This document shows, in pieces, positions 48,664 through 57,690 of a stretch of 64,000 nt of DNA. Each line of letters opens with the position of its first letter. Within the stretch, counting starts at the first letter, position 1. The DNA is taken from assembly GCA_964556755.1 (NCBI GenBank), contig CAZKXI010000017.1:1-64000 (forward strand), written 5' to 3'. Under the pieces are notes generated by a model that ran no database searches, was not told the origin of the DNA, and saw only the letters and a list, made by a program, of their open reading frames with translations. Both the position numbers and the translations under genes were made by a program. This DNA comes from UBA4085 sp964556755. GTDB taxonomy: Bacteria > Acidobacteriota > Aminicenantia > Aminicenantales > UBA4085.

Positions 48664-49308
48664 TCAGAAAAAAAGGAAGCCCAGGCCGACCGCTCCGGCA
48701 GCGACGAGGAGGAGGAACGCCCCGGAGAGGTTGAGGAAGCCCGTCAATGGGGATTTGTCGAAGAACTCGCTCTTCAATCGCGGCAGGACGCCGATCGTCC
48801 GGATGATCTCGCCGATCGGGAAGCTCTCTTTCTTCCCGACCGCCAGGGCGTAACGGCCGGCGTTGTCGGGGCTTGTGACGACGACGACGTAGGTCCCGGC
48901 CGGAACGTCCCGCTCCAGCTCGGGCCCCAGCAGGTAGCGGTCGCCGCCGAACGGCTCGAAGAACTTCCTCCACGGCGCGTCCCCGCCGTCGAGCCGGGCC
49001 AGGACGTTGTCCGGGGCTTCGCGGCCGCGATAGACCACGGCCCGATAGTCCGTATCGCTCCCCGGCTGGTCGGCGACCAGAAGATTCAGGTAGAGATGGA
49101 ACGGCTCGGAGCTGTGGATGGAGTAGGACTGCGGGCCTCCGGCCAAGCGGGCGTAGAAGGCCTGCGAGATCTCGGGGTTCTTGACCTCCACGGACGGCCG
49201 GTCGCCCACCAGCCGGGGCTGGTGGGCTTGGCCGGGTTGGGCCGCCATGAGGAGAGCGCCGACGACCCATGCCAAACGGGCACCCGGGCCCGATCGATCC
49301 CTTTTCAT
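48664..49308 (-). CDS. secreted hypothetical protein with C-terminal membrane helix
   Basis: The 214-residue protein has a signal peptide (about 12-28), an extracytoplasmic beta-rich domain (VKNPEISQAFYARLAGGPQ, YLLGPELERDVPAGTYVVVV) resembling a pre-peptidase C-terminal-like fold, and one helix at the end (about 192-213, LSGAFLLLVAAGAVGLGFLF). No named family is recognised. Start 49308 has only a weak ribosome-binding site. It is divergent from the MauG-like gene and could partner with it. Confidence 0.6.
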   Translation of the reverse strand: MKRDRSGPGARLAWVVGALLMAAQPGQAHQPRLVGDRPSVEVKNPEISQAFYARLAGGPQSYSIHSSEPFHLYLNLLVADQPGSDTDYRAVVYRGREAPDNVLARLDGGDAPWRKFFEPFGGDRYLLGPELERDVPAGTYVVVVTSPDNAGRYALAVGKKESFPIGEIIRTIGVLPRLKSEFFDKSPLTGFLNLSGAFLLLVAAGAVGLGFLFF

Positions 49309-49426
49309 GCCGCTTATTGTACCCGGATCTCGGCCGGTTTGACAGGGAGCCGCCGAATTGGCCATGATGAGATCGCTCTGATCGTCTCGATCAGCGAAAT
49401 GGAAAAAGAACAAAGGAGATCGGGCT

Positions 49427-50668
49427 ATGAGGAAAGCCGTCTTCGGAATCGTCTCGCTTCTGGCGGTCCTGGGGGCCTGGGGGTGGCTTGCCGGGCAAGC
49501 CGGATCTTCCGTCCCCCTGACGCCCAAGGAGGAGCTGGGCAAGAAGCTGTTTTTCGACGCCCGGCTATCCGATCCGGAAGGGCAGTCCTGCGCCACCTGC
49601 CACGATCCGGCCGTCGGGATGACCGGAGCCGATCTCCGCAGCAATCGGTCCGGCGGCGTCTATGAGGGCGCCAAGAAGGGCCGCTTCGGCAACCGCAAGC
49701 CGCCCGCGTCCGCGTATGCCGGCGGGAGTCCGGTCCTGCGGCGGGAGCCGAACGGTGATTACGTCGGCGGGATGTTCTGGGACGGCCGGGCGACAGGGGA
49801 GCATCTGAACGATCCCCTGGCCGAGCAGGCCATGGGGCCCTTCCTCAATCCGCTCGAGCAGGCCCTCCCGAGCGCCGCCGCGCTCGCCGCCAAGGTCCGG
49901 TCCTCGGCCTACGCTGGGCTGTTCGAGAAAGTCTGGGGCGCCGGATCCCTGGCCCCGGCCGCGAGCCCCGATCGGATCTACGAGCAGATCGGCCGCTCCA
50001 TCGCCGCCTATGAGCGCTCGGCCGAAGTCAATCCCTTCTCCTCCCGATTCGACGGCTTTTGGCGGAAGTCCAAGGCCAAAGGCCTGGATCCGGCCGCGAT
50101 CGACTCAGCGGGCCGGAAGTCCTTCGAAGGCCTGGGCTTGGACGCGGTCGAGCTGACCGGCCTGGAGCTTTTTGCCGGCAAGGCGATGTGCGCGGCCTGC
50201 CACAGCCTGGCTTCCGCCGACGGCAAGCCCCCGGTCTTCACCGATTTCCGCTACGACAATGTCGGAGTGCCGGCGAATCCCAAGAACCCGTTCTATGCCA
50301 TGCCGGCTGAATTCAACCCGGACGGGACCCGATGGATCGATTTGGGGCTGGGCGGCTTCCTGGCCGAGACGCCCCAGTACGCTGCCGACGCCCTCGCGAA
50401 CAGGGGCAAGCACAAGGCGCCGACGCTGCGCAACGTGGACCTTCGCCCCTCGCCGACCTTGGTCAAAGCCTATATGCACAACGGCTATTTCACCGACCTG
50501 AAGGACATCGTCCGGTTCTACAACACCCGGGACGTCGCCTCGGCCGGCTGGCCCAAGCCCGAGGTGGCGGCCAACCTCAACACATCCGAGCTGGGCCGGC
50601 TGGGATTGACCCCGGCCGAAGAGGACGCGATCGTCGCCTTCTTGAAGACGCTCTCGGACCGGCGCTGA
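49427..50668 (+). CDS. diheme cytochrome c peroxidase / MauG-like protein
   Basis: The 413-residue exported protein has an N-terminal hydrophobic leader (about 6-25) and two CXXCH haem sites: CATCH at 55-59 and CAACH at 255-259. The CCP/MauG landmarks GKKLFFDARLS, MFWDGRA (about 116-122), GLELFAGKAMCAACHS and FYNTRD near the C-terminus are present. The family reduces H2O2 or catalyses protein oxidation with two haems. AAAGGAG lies seven bases before the ATG. Substrate not determinable; it is not near methylamine genes, so a peroxidase role is more likely. Confidence 0.88.
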   Translation: MRKAVFGIVSLLAVLGAWGWLAGQAGSSVPLTPKEELGKKLFFDARLSDPEGQSCATCHDPAVGMTGADLRSNRSGGVYEGAKKGRFGNRKPPASAYAGGSPVLRREPNGDYVGGMFWDGRATGEHLNDPLAEQAMGPFLNPLEQALPSAAALAAKVRSSAYAGLFEKVWGAGSLAPAASPDRIYEQIGRSIAAYERSAEVNPFSSRFDGFWRKSKAKGLDPAAIDSAGRKSFEGLGLDAVELTGLELFAGKAMCAACHSLASADGKPPVFTDFRYDNVGVPANPKNPFYAMPAEFNPDGTRWIDLGLGGFLAETPQYAADALANRGKHKAPTLRNVDLRPSPTLVKAYMHNGYFTDLKDIVRFYNTRDVASAGWPKPEVAANLNTSELGRLGLTPAEEDAIVAFLKTLSDRR

Positions 50669-50710
50669 GGACCGGCGGCGGGCGCCGACGGCCCTCAGCG
50701 AAAGTCGACC

Positions 50711-52483
50711 TTACTTCTTCGGCTCGACGGGCTTCAGCCCGTTCTGCTCGACCAGCATGCGCAGGTACCAGTCGGGGAAGATCAGGGGGTTGCGCTTGCG
50801 GGTCTTGGCGTCGTACATCCACAGCTTGTTGAACTTGACCAGCAGCGCGTCGCCCAGCTTCCACCAGGCCGCCGTGACCGCGGCCGCGTTGTCCATGCAG
50901 TAGTCGTTGAGGTACTTGGCCGCCGCCGCGGGGTCCTTCTTGTAGAGGTCCAGGGCGTTCTGGTCGATGATCGGGGTACGGTCGATGGCCGTGGTCTCCC
51001 AGCGGGCCTGGGCGGCCCGGACGTCCTTGATGGCCTCGGAGTAGATGACTTGGGTATGGAAGTCCGCGTAGTCGAAGGCCCAGCGGGTCGAGTCGCGGTC
51101 GACTTCCCAGTGATCGCCGATCTCGAAGCCGCGCGGGATCTCGGTCATGCCGTTGTAGAGGGGCATGAAGCAGGAGGTGTCCTGGTGGCCCCAGGCCAGC
51201 CAGACGAGGCCGCCGATGGGGTCGGGGTATCCGGCCCGGGCCTGGGTGACGGTCACGTACTCGGCCCGGTTGACGCTGATGATGCGGGAGGTGTTGTACT
51301 TCTGGCCGTCCAGGGTGAAGCCGTAGGGCAGGAAGTTGGGATTGCCGAACGGCCCGCCCTGCAGGCCGCGGGCCGGGTCGAAGACCGTGCCTTCGCAGCG
51401 ATCGCGGACGATCGCGATGACGTCCTTCAGGCCCAGCTTCTTGTCGGGCTTGACCGAGACCGGGAAGTCCATGTTGGGCGTCTCGGGTCCGAGGGCCAGG
51501 GAGGGGGCGACCAGGTTGTAGAAGCGCCACATCCGGACCCGCGAGCCGCCGGAGGCCGAGGCGCTCGTCTCGTTGGGCGAGTAGGCCCGCTTCCAGCTGA
51601 AGGGCTTGCCGCTGGCCGGATTGTAGAGCTTCTGCTCCACGGCGAAGGAGACGACGTTGGGCGAGGCCATGAACATGTCCTTGTTCGACAGGTCGATCTC
51701 GCCGATGCGCGACTCGTTGGGGCAGACCGAGACGTGGTCGTCGGGAATCCTCTGGGCGCACCAGACCGCGCCGGGCTTGCCGCTGGTCGGCGTCCAGAGC
51801 GGGCCGACGGGCATGATCTCGAACAGCCAGACTTCCTTAGGATCGGCCACGGCCAGCATCTCGCCGGAGTCGGTGAATCCGTAGCCGTACTTCTCGGCCA
51901 GCGAGCCCATGACCTGGATGGCCTCGCGGGCCGTCCCGCCGCGCTCCATGGCGACCAGCGTCAGCATGGTGATGTCGAACTTGGGGGCGGCCGTGGTGTT
52001 CTCGATCTTCGGCACGTTGCCCAGGGTCGACTCGCCGATGGAGACCTGCTTGTCGTTCATGTAGCCGAAGTCGCCGTGGATGTAGCCGTAGGTGTGGGCC
52101 GGCTGGGGCAGGTCCAGGCCGGTGTAGTTGTCGCCGACCCGGTCCCACTTCAGGCCCAGGGCGGGGGACATGGCGTCGAATTGGCCGATGTGGTAGATCC
52201 GGCGCACGTCGCCGGGCTTGTGATCGGCGGCCGGGATGCGGCGGAAAGTCCAGTCGCAGCTTCCGCAGTCGCAGGTGTGGGTGGTCATGACCGAGCCGTC
52301 GGTCGAAGCCAGGCGGCCGACCATGACGACCGTGCAGGCTTCCAGGCGGGGGTCTTCCTCGCCGCAGGTCGGGCAGACGGCGGGGGAGGCGGGACGGTCC
52401 TGGGGACGGCTGAAAGTCGGCCCGCCGATGGCCAGGACGGCCAAGGCGGCCAAGAGAATGACAAGACGGGTATGTCGGGTCAT
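50711..52483 (-). CDS. secreted C69-family dipeptidase
   Basis: The 590-residue protein has a signal peptide (about 1-26) and a C69/PepD Ntn-hydrolase fold. The cysteine in EACTVVMVGRLASTDGSVM (Cys50) is the likely nucleophile, and TYGYIHGDFGYMND and GESTLGN are typical of the family. Conserved paired cysteines CPTCGEEDP and CDCGSCDW lie nearby and may form disulfides or bind metal. C69 enzymes cleave dipeptides. The gene has its own promoter and ATG with AAGGAG about six bases upstream, and supports a peptide-degrading lifestyle. Confidence 0.88.
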   Translation of the reverse strand: MTRHTRLVILLAALAVLAIGGPTFSRPQDRPASPAVCPTCGEEDPRLEACTVVMVGRLASTDGSVMTTHTCDCGSCDWTFRRIPAADHKPGDVRRIYHIGQFDAMSPALGLKWDRVGDNYTGLDLPQPAHTYGYIHGDFGYMNDKQVSIGESTLGNVPKIENTTAAPKFDITMLTLVAMERGGTAREAIQVMGSLAEKYGYGFTDSGEMLAVADPKEVWLFEIMPVGPLWTPTSGKPGAVWCAQRIPDDHVSVCPNESRIGEIDLSNKDMFMASPNVVSFAVEQKLYNPASGKPFSWKRAYSPNETSASASGGSRVRMWRFYNLVAPSLALGPETPNMDFPVSVKPDKKLGLKDVIAIVRDRCEGTVFDPARGLQGGPFGNPNFLPYGFTLDGQKYNTSRIISVNRAEYVTVTQARAGYPDPIGGLVWLAWGHQDTSCFMPLYNGMTEIPRGFEIGDHWEVDRDSTRWAFDYADFHTQVIYSEAIKDVRAAQARWETTAIDRTPIIDQNALDLYKKDPAAAAKYLNDYCMDNAAAVTAAWWKLGDALLVKFNKLWMYDAKTRKRNPLIFPDWYLRMLVEQNGLKPVEPKK

Positions 52484-52503
52484 GGGGTTCTCCTTCGCCG
52501 CCT

Positions 52504-52533
52504 ACTATAACGGAAAGGAGGAGCGGGGTTCAA
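52504..52533 (-). promoter_or_regulatory. predicted promoter of the C69 dipeptidase gene
   Basis: On the minus strand TTGAAC (52533-52528), an 18-base spacer and TATAGT (52509-52504) lie 21 bases before the ATG at 52483. Confidence 0.5.
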
Positions 52534-52537
52534 ACTT

Positions 52538-53227
52538 TCATTCACGCCCGGAGGCGGGGCTTGGCGCTATTCTCAGATCGGCGAAATCGCCGCCTGAGTT
52601 GTTGCCCAGGAAGAGGCCGACGCGGCCCGGGCCCCGGTTGCCCAGCTTTTCGACATCCAGACACGGCTCGGCCGCGCCGTTGACATAGACGCGGACGCGG
52701 GCGGCGGTGACGACGACGCGGGCATGGAACCAGCCGTTGGGGTCGGGGGCTGGATGAACGGGCTTTTCGAATTGATCGGGCCGCTCGGCCCGGAGCTTCT
52801 GCCAGGTGAACGCCGGATGGGAGACGTACTGGACCGAGTGGCCGGCGCTGGCGGGGTCGGGGCTCTTGAAATTGAAGGGTCGGAAATAGACCGCATCCCA
52901 GGTCTCGTCATCGGTCCCGTTGAAGGCGATGCCGACGAAGCTTCGCTGGGGTGTGTCTTTCCCCCGGATGTCGAGCTCGATGGTGCCTTCCGTGAATCGG
53001 GAGGCTTCCAGCCAAGCCATCCCGTTCCCGGGCCGTTCGTCGATCCGGACCGCCTTGCGGGCGCCGTCGACGATGGCCGTGGCGCTGCGGTTGACCCGTG
53101 TCCACCCGGCTCCGGAAGCCGCCTGCGAGAGATCGATCGACTCCTGAGCTTCGAACGCCGCGCCCAGGGCGGCCGCGACGAGAAGGCAGCCGATCCAGGA
53201 GATCCTCCTCCGATTTGTCATCGTCAT
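52538..53227 (-). CDS. secreted DUF1080/LamG-like beta-sandwich protein
   Basis: The 229-residue protein has a leader (about 11-27) and a concanavalin-like sandwich resembling DUF1080: FTEGTIELDIRGKD, FVGIAFNGTDDETWDAVYFRPFN, WFHARVVVTAARVRVYVNG and GNNSGGDFADLRI. It lacks the FDGxxLxxW opening of the upstream DUF1080 gene, so carbohydrate binding is as likely as hydrolysis. The ATG overlaps the stop of the methyltransferase gene (ATGA, 53227-53224), indicating translational coupling. Confidence 0.7.
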   Translation of the reverse strand: MTMTNRRRISWIGCLLVAAALGAAFEAQESIDLSQAASGAGWTRVNRSATAIVDGARKAVRIDERPGNGMAWLEASRFTEGTIELDIRGKDTPQRSFVGIAFNGTDDETWDAVYFRPFNFKSPDPASAGHSVQYVSHPAFTWQKLRAERPDQFEKPVHPAPDPNGWFHARVVVTAARVRVYVNGAAEPCLDVEKLGNRGPGRVGLFLGNNSGGDFADLRIAPSPASGRE

Positions 53228-53898
53228 TCCCCTTGGGTTCGCTCTATTTGGCGTAGATAATCCTTCACTCTCAGGATGAAGATGCTGTCCCGGGAAAGGA
53301 ACGTCTCGATCCTGGCGATCTCGAAGCCGGCCGCGGCCGCTTCACGTTCGATTTTGTCCCGGGGCGTGTACTCGGAGGCCGGCCGGCCCGGCTCCTTGGC
53401 CGGGTCCGGATCGATGACCACAACCGTCCCCCCCGGCTTCAGGCTGGACTTCAGGTTCTTGAGAAGCTCCACGGGCTTGGCCAGGTGATGATAGGTCAGG
53501 ACCATGAAAGCCAGGTCCAGGCTATTTTGTGGAAACAGCGGATCGTCGACGCGCCCGACGATAGTTGTGACGTTGGTTAGACGGTCCCGGTGGCAGCGAT
53601 TGGCGAGCACGGCCAGATCGGCTTTGTCGATGTCGTTGGCGTAAACGCGCCCCGCCGCCCCCACCCGGGCGGCCAGATGGACGGTATAACGGCCCTGGCC
53701 GGCGCCGACTTCGCCGACGACCATGCCGGGCTTGAGGCCGATCGCGTCCATGACCTTGTCCGGGGGCTGCCGCTCGTTGGTCCAGCGTTCGCCGGGAAGC
53801 GCGGCTTGCTCCCCGCAGGTCCAGGCCGATCCGCCTAGCAGGATGATCGCCAGCAGCAGGCCCGCCGCCGGAAATAGGGCCATGCGCTTCCGGGTCAT
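53224..53898 (-). CDS. class I SAM-dependent methyltransferase with an export signal
   Basis: The 224-residue protein has a hydrophobic leader (about 5-27, ending in AWTCGEQ) and a Rossmann methyltransferase domain with motif I VGEVGAGQGRYTVHL (about 61-75), YANDIDKADL and GGTVVVIDPDP. Leaders on SAM-dependent methyltransferases are odd because SAM is cytosolic, but annotated cases exist in several phyla. The Cys28 after the hydrophobic run could be a lipoprotein site or chance. It is coupled with the DUF1080-like gene by a 4-base overlap. A cytoplasmic-side membrane anchor rather than full export is possible. Confidence 0.75.
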   Translation of the reverse strand: MTRKRMALFPAAGLLLAIILLGGSAWTCGEQAALPGERWTNERQPPDKVMDAIGLKPGMVVGEVGAGQGRYTVHLAARVGAAGRVYANDIDKADLAVLANRCHRDRLTNVTTIVGRVDDPLFPQNSLDLAFMVLTYHHLAKPVELLKNLKSSLKPGGTVVVIDPDPAKEPGRPASEYTPRDKIEREAAAAGFEIARIETFLSRDSIFILRVKDYLRQIERTQGE

Positions 53899-54063
53899 GA
53901 CCGTATCCGCCTTCGGCTCAGGCCTTTCGGAGGACGTGATGGCGGGGCTTTTTCGCCGGATGGGGGCTTCATCACTATTACTGACGATTTAGCCCGCCAC
54001 TTTGTTGCTCGATGATCGCGGATTCCCCCCGGAATGGCTCTCTGGCGGAGATGGAGGAAGAAA

Positions 54064-54091
54064 GAACGGAGAGGCGCGCCGGCCTCCCCGT
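54064..54091 (-). terminator. terminator of the M16 peptidase operon
   Basis: AACGGAGAGGC and GCCTCCCCGTT form an 11-base stem (one wobble or mismatch) around a 6-base loop. On the minus strand a T-rich tract (TTCTTTC) follows, 15-42 bases past the stop at 54106. The remaining gap 53899-54063 shows nothing else recognisable. Confidence 0.55.
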
Positions 54092-54105
54092 TGGTTCAAT
54101 CTGCC

Positions 54106-55494
54106 TCAGAATCCCGGGTCGCTGATCTTTTTCTCCGTCCAGGTCCCGAATCTGTCAAGCTGGGCCTTGATCTCGGCCTTCTTGCCGACCACGACCAGGA
54201 CATATCCCTCCGAGGGCAGAAGCCTGGCCGCGGCGGCCTGGGCCGCCTTGGGATCGGTCCCCTGGACGCCGGCCAGGTAGCGGTCGTAGTAGTCGAAGCC
54301 GAGGCCGAAGAAGGCCAGGCGGGCATAGGCCCCGGCCTTGCTGGCGTTGGTCTCGATGGTCGGCGGGAATTGGCCCTGGATGTAGTTGCGGGAGCTCGTG
54401 ACCTCCTCGGCCGCGAAGCCCTCGGCCCGGGCCTTCTTGAGCAGGTCGAAGACCAGGCCGAGCATCTCGCCGATCTTGTCGTTCTTGGTGTAGGACGAGG
54501 CGATGAAGGTCCCTCCGGAGCTGAAGGCGGCAAAAGAGCTGGAGGCGCCGTAGGTCAGGCCGCGCTTGATCCGCAGCTCGGTCGAAAGCCACGAGGTGAA
54601 GCGGCCGCCGAAAAGGGTGTTCATGACGGCCGCCGCGGGCGTGATGGGGTCGCCCAGGGCATAGCCGGGAGCGCCCAGGATCCAGTAGGCCTGGGTGGCG
54701 TCGGGCTTGTCCACCAGCAGCCTCTTGACGCCTTGGGGGCGCGGCAACGGGGGCAGGGCTGAGGACGGCACCTTGGCCGCCCCCTTCCAGCCGCCCAGGG
54801 AGCCGGCCAGGAGCTTGACCAGGGAGGCTTTATCGATGTCCCCGACCACCGCGGCCACGGCCATGGCCGGGCCGTAATAGGTCCTGTAATAGGCCTGGAC
54901 GTCGGCCAGGGTCATCTTGGCCAGCGACTCCTCCGTGCCGTTGCTGAGATGGCCCAGCGGGTGGGAGCCGTAATAGGCCTTGGCGAAGTAGGACCGCACG
55001 GCCGCGCCGGGAGAGTCCTTGACGGCCTTGAGGCTGTCAAGGCGGGTCTTGACGGCCTTTTGGAACTCGTCGGCCGAGAAAGCCGGCCCGGTCAGGCAGT
55101 CGGAGGCGATGGCCAGGAGGCGGGGGAAGTGCTCGCTCAGGCTGTCGGCGCTGAGCGTGACCATCTCTTCGCCGGCGTTGACGCCGAAGCGGGCCCCCAT
55201 GAAGTCGACCGCCTCGGCCACGCCGTCGGCGCTCATCGTCGCGGTGCCCTTCTGAAGAAGCTCGGCCGTCAGGCTGGCGATGCCTTCCAGGGCGGCCGGT
55301 TCCTGGGCCGAGCCGGCTCCGCGAAGCATGAGGCGGAAGCTGACGATGGGAGTCTCGGTCGTCCGCAGGTAGTAGACGGTGATGCCGTTCTTGAGGAGGA
55401 TCTTCTCCGGAGCCGGCAGCTTGAAAGCGGCCTGGGCGGGCAGCGCGGCCGCCAGGGCGATCAGGATGAGGGCGGCGATCGTCCGGGTCTTCAC
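54106..55494 (-). CDS. secreted M16-family protein, non-catalytic partner
   Basis: The 462-residue protein has a signal peptide (about 1-22) and the M16 fold, but the HxxEH zinc motif is missing: the aligned positions are Ser74, Ala77 and Glu78. The C-terminal half keeps substrate-contacting RIKRGLTYGASSSF (the R/Y pair of M16 C-terminal domains). Such proteins pair with a catalytic M16 subunit, as in the mitochondrial processing peptidase and other bacterial heterodimers. GTG start overlaps the stop of the upstream catalytic gene (GTGA, 55494-55491), so the two are made together. Confidence 0.85.
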   Translation of the reverse strand: MKTRTIAALILIALAAALPAQAAFKLPAPEKILLKNGITVYYLRTTETPIVSFRLMLRGAGSAQEPAALEGIASLTAELLQKGTATMSADGVAEAVDFMGARFGVNAGEEMVTLSADSLSEHFPRLLAIASDCLTGPAFSADEFQKAVKTRLDSLKAVKDSPGAAVRSYFAKAYYGSHPLGHLSNGTEESLAKMTLADVQAYYRTYYGPAMAVAAVVGDIDKASLVKLLAGSLGGWKGAAKVPSSALPPLPRPQGVKRLLVDKPDATQAYWILGAPGYALGDPITPAAAVMNTLFGGRFTSWLSTELRIKRGLTYGASSSFAAFSSGGTFIASSYTKNDKIGEMLGLVFDLLKKARAEGFAAEEVTSSRNYIQGQFPPTIETNASKAGAYARLAFFGLGFDYYDRYLAGVQGTDPKAAQAAAARLLPSEGYVLVVVGKKAEIKAQLDRFGTWTEKKISDPGF

Positions 55495-56816
55495 TTCTCA
55501 CCTCCCGTCGGGACGAGCGTCCCGACCGTCTTGTTGTTCTCCTGGAAGACCTTGCGGGCCGCCTCGGCGATGCGCTCCGGCTTGACCGCCGCGTAGTCGT
55601 CCATCCGGGTGAAAGCCTTCTCCCAGCTGCCGTAGAGGATCTCGGCCTGCCCCAGGGCGCCGGCTTTGCCGTTGATCGATTGCAGGCCGAAGAAGTAGCC
55701 GCTGCGGATCATGTTCAGGGACTTCTGGAGCTCGGTCTCGGTCAGGCCGTCTCTCTTGACCTTGGCCAGCTCCTCCTCGATCACAGCCTCCAGGCGGCTC
55801 AGGTCGGCGTCCGGGCGGGGCTGGACGAACACGGTGAAGAGCTTCGGGTCGATGGTCTCGTCGGCCCCGCCGCCGACGGCGATGGCCAGCTGCTCCTCGC
55901 GGACCAGCCTCTTGTAGAGCCGGCTGCTCTTGCCGTTGAGGAGGGCGTTCTCCAACAGGGCCAGCGGCGGGAAATCGGGATGGGAGGCGGCCGGCGCATG
56001 CCAGACCATCTGGAAGCTGGGGGCCTGGGCTTCCTTGCGGATCAGCACCCGCTTGGTCCCCATCTGGGGCGGCTCCTGGGTGATCACGCCGGGCGGCGGC
56101 GTGCCCTTGGGGATGGGGCCGTAGTAGCGACGGACCAGCTCCAAGGCCTTGTCCGGGGCGAAGTCCCCGACGATGATCAGGACGGCGTTGTTGGGCGCGT
56201 AATAGGTCTTGTAGTAGGCCAGGATCTCGTCCCGCCGCCAGCCCAGGATGTCGCTCATCCAGCCGATGACGTCCCAGTGGTAGGGGTGGGCCATGATGGC
56301 GGTGGCCTGGACGTTCTCGCTGAGGATGGAGTCGTTGTCGTTCTCGACTCCCATGCGGCGCTCCGAGGCGATGACCCCGCGCTCGGATTCCAGGACCTGG
56401 GGATCGAAGGAGGCGTCCTGCATCCGGTCGGCCTCCATGGCGATCATCTCCTCCAGGGCCGCGGCCGGGAACCAGTCGGTGTAGCCGGTCATGTCGTTGC
56501 CGGTGAAGGCGTTGTTGGCTCCGCCGGCGAACTCCATGCGGCGGTCGAACTCGCCCGGCCCGAACTTGGGCGAGCCGTTGAACATCATGTGCTCGATGAA
56601 GTGGGAGACGCCGGTCAGGCCGGGCCGCTCGTTGCGGGAGCCGACCCGGAAGAAGGTGTAGAGGGCGACGTTCGGGATGGCGTGGTCCTCGACCAGCAGG
56701 ACCTTGAGGCCGTTGTCCAGGCTGAAGACCTTGACGTCCTCCTTGCGGAAGGACGCGGCGGCGGCCGTGGACAGGCTCGCGGCCAGCAGCAGGGCGATGA
56801 CGACTCTTTGTCTCAT
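55491..56816 (-). CDS. secreted M16 zinc peptidase, catalytic subunit
   Basis: The 441-residue protein has a leader (about 1-21) and the inverted zinc motif HFIEH (His72, Glu75, His76), followed by the downstream acidic E-R-x-V-I-x-x-E segment (about 143-152), which carries the third ligand. NNAFTGNDMTGYTDWFP is typical of the family. The start at 56816 is chosen for GGAGG six bases upstream; the in-frame codon at 56840 lacks that. It forms an operon with the non-catalytic M16 gene, and likely degrades peptides in the periplasm. A promoter precedes it. Confidence 0.9.
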   Translation of the reverse strand: MRQRVVIALLLAASLSTAAAASFRKEDVKVFSLDNGLKVLLVEDHAIPNVALYTFFRVGSRNERPGLTGVSHFIEHMMFNGSPKFGPGEFDRRMEFAGGANNAFTGNDMTGYTDWFPAAALEEMIAMEADRMQDASFDPQVLESERGVIASERRMGVENDNDSILSENVQATAIMAHPYHWDVIGWMSDILGWRRDEILAYYKTYYAPNNAVLIIVGDFAPDKALELVRRYYGPIPKGTPPPGVITQEPPQMGTKRVLIRKEAQAPSFQMVWHAPAASHPDFPPLALLENALLNGKSSRLYKRLVREEQLAIAVGGGADETIDPKLFTVFVQPRPDADLSRLEAVIEEELAKVKRDGLTETELQKSLNMIRSGYFFGLQSINGKAGALGQAEILYGSWEKAFTRMDDYAAVKPERIAEAARKVFQENNKTVGTLVPTGGEK

Positions 56817-56838
56817 GGTTGCCTCCAGGCGAAGCCCC

Positions 56839-56868
56839 ACTCTAGCAGACGCGGGGGAGGGGGGTCAA
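56839..56868 (-). promoter_or_regulatory. predicted promoter of the M16 operon
   Basis: On the minus strand TTGACC (56868-56863), an 18-base spacer and TAGAGT (56844-56839) lie 23 bases before the ATG at 56816. Confidence 0.5.
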
Positions 56869-56903
56869 ACGCGGCTCGCGGCTGGCGCCGGCGGCGGCGA
56901 TCC

Positions 56904-56912
56904 TGCTATAAT
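56904..56912 (+). promoter_or_regulatory. predicted extended -10 promoter of the Mla operon
   Basis: TGCTATAAT (56904-56912) is an extended -10 motif (TGN plus TATAAT). No -35 hexamer is seen, as usual for this class. It overlaps an ATG at 56911, so translation is expected from the GTG at 56935. Confidence 0.5.
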
Positions 56913-56934
56913 GCGGGACAAAGAGGGTTCGCCC

Positions 56935-57684
56935 GTGTCCGGAACAGCGCCGTTGAAGACGTTCGCCGTCCTGCTGGCCGATGAGGCCTACCACACCCTG
57001 TCCTACCTGCGCCGCCGCCGCGGGGTCATGCCCGGCGAGACGCTTCGCCAGCTCTACGTAATGGGCTACCGCTCGGCTCCCATCGTCTGCCTCATCACCT
57101 TCCTCATCGGGGTGACCATCTCGCTGACCTCGGCCGCCCAGCTCCGGCTCTTCGGGGCCGACATCTACCTGGCCGATCTGATCGGGATCGCCATGATCAA
57201 CGAGCTGATCCCGCTGATGGCCGGCATCATGCTGGCCGGCAAGATCGGGGCCTCGATCACGGCCGAGATCGCGACCATGAAGGTCATGGACGAGATCGAC
57301 GCCCTGACCACCATGGGCATCGTCCCGGTCCGCTTCCTGATGGTTCCCCGGCTTCTGGGGATCACCCTGGCCGTGCCCCTCCTGGTCGCCCTGGCCGACG
57401 CGGTCGGCATCGGCGGCGGGGCCCTGGTGGCCCGCCTCGTCCTGGGCACCCCGGTGTCGGCGTTCCTGGGCCAGGTCCTGGGCGCCGTCGACCTGAGCGA
57501 CTTCCTGACCGGCCTGGGCAAGACCATGGTCTTCGGCTGGGCCGTGGTGGCCGCCGCCGGCTACAAGGCCTTCACCATGGAGCGGGGCGCGGAGAGCGTC
57601 GGCAAGGCCACCACCGAGTCGGTCGTTCTCTCGATCGCCCTGATCATCGGCCTCGACTGCGTCTTCGCCTTCGTCCTCTACTGA
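56935..57684 (+). CDS. mlaE: MlaE-type ABC transporter permease
   Basis: The 249-residue protein has the MlaE/YrbE layout: an amphipathic N-terminal part, about five helices and the conserved GITAEIATMKVMDEIDALTTMGI-type segment (here ITAEIATMKVMDEIDAL). The GTG start has AAGAGGG at the right distance and lies after an extended -10 promoter; an ATG at 56911 falls inside that promoter. It works with MlaF (ATPase) and MlaD (MCE) to move phospholipids between the inner and outer membranes. The four genes are in order E, F, D and an auxiliary lipoprotein. Confidence 0.88.
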   Translation: MSGTAPLKTFAVLLADEAYHTLSYLRRRRGVMPGETLRQLYVMGYRSAPIVCLITFLIGVTISLTSAAQLRLFGADIYLADLIGIAMINELIPLMAGIMLAGKIGASITAEIATMKVMDEIDALTTMGIVPVRFLMVPRLLGITLAVPLLVALADAVGIGGGALVARLVLGTPVSAFLGQVLGAVDLSDFLTGLGKTMVFGWAVVAAAGYKAFTMERGAESVGKATTESVVLSIALIIGLDCVFAFVLY

Positions 57685-57690
57685 GGTCTC

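Noticed and set aside
56677..56934. A longer N-terminus for MlaE, including the ATG at 56911.
   Set aside because: It would run through the M16 promoter region, and 56911 lies inside an extended -10; GTG 56935 has the SD.
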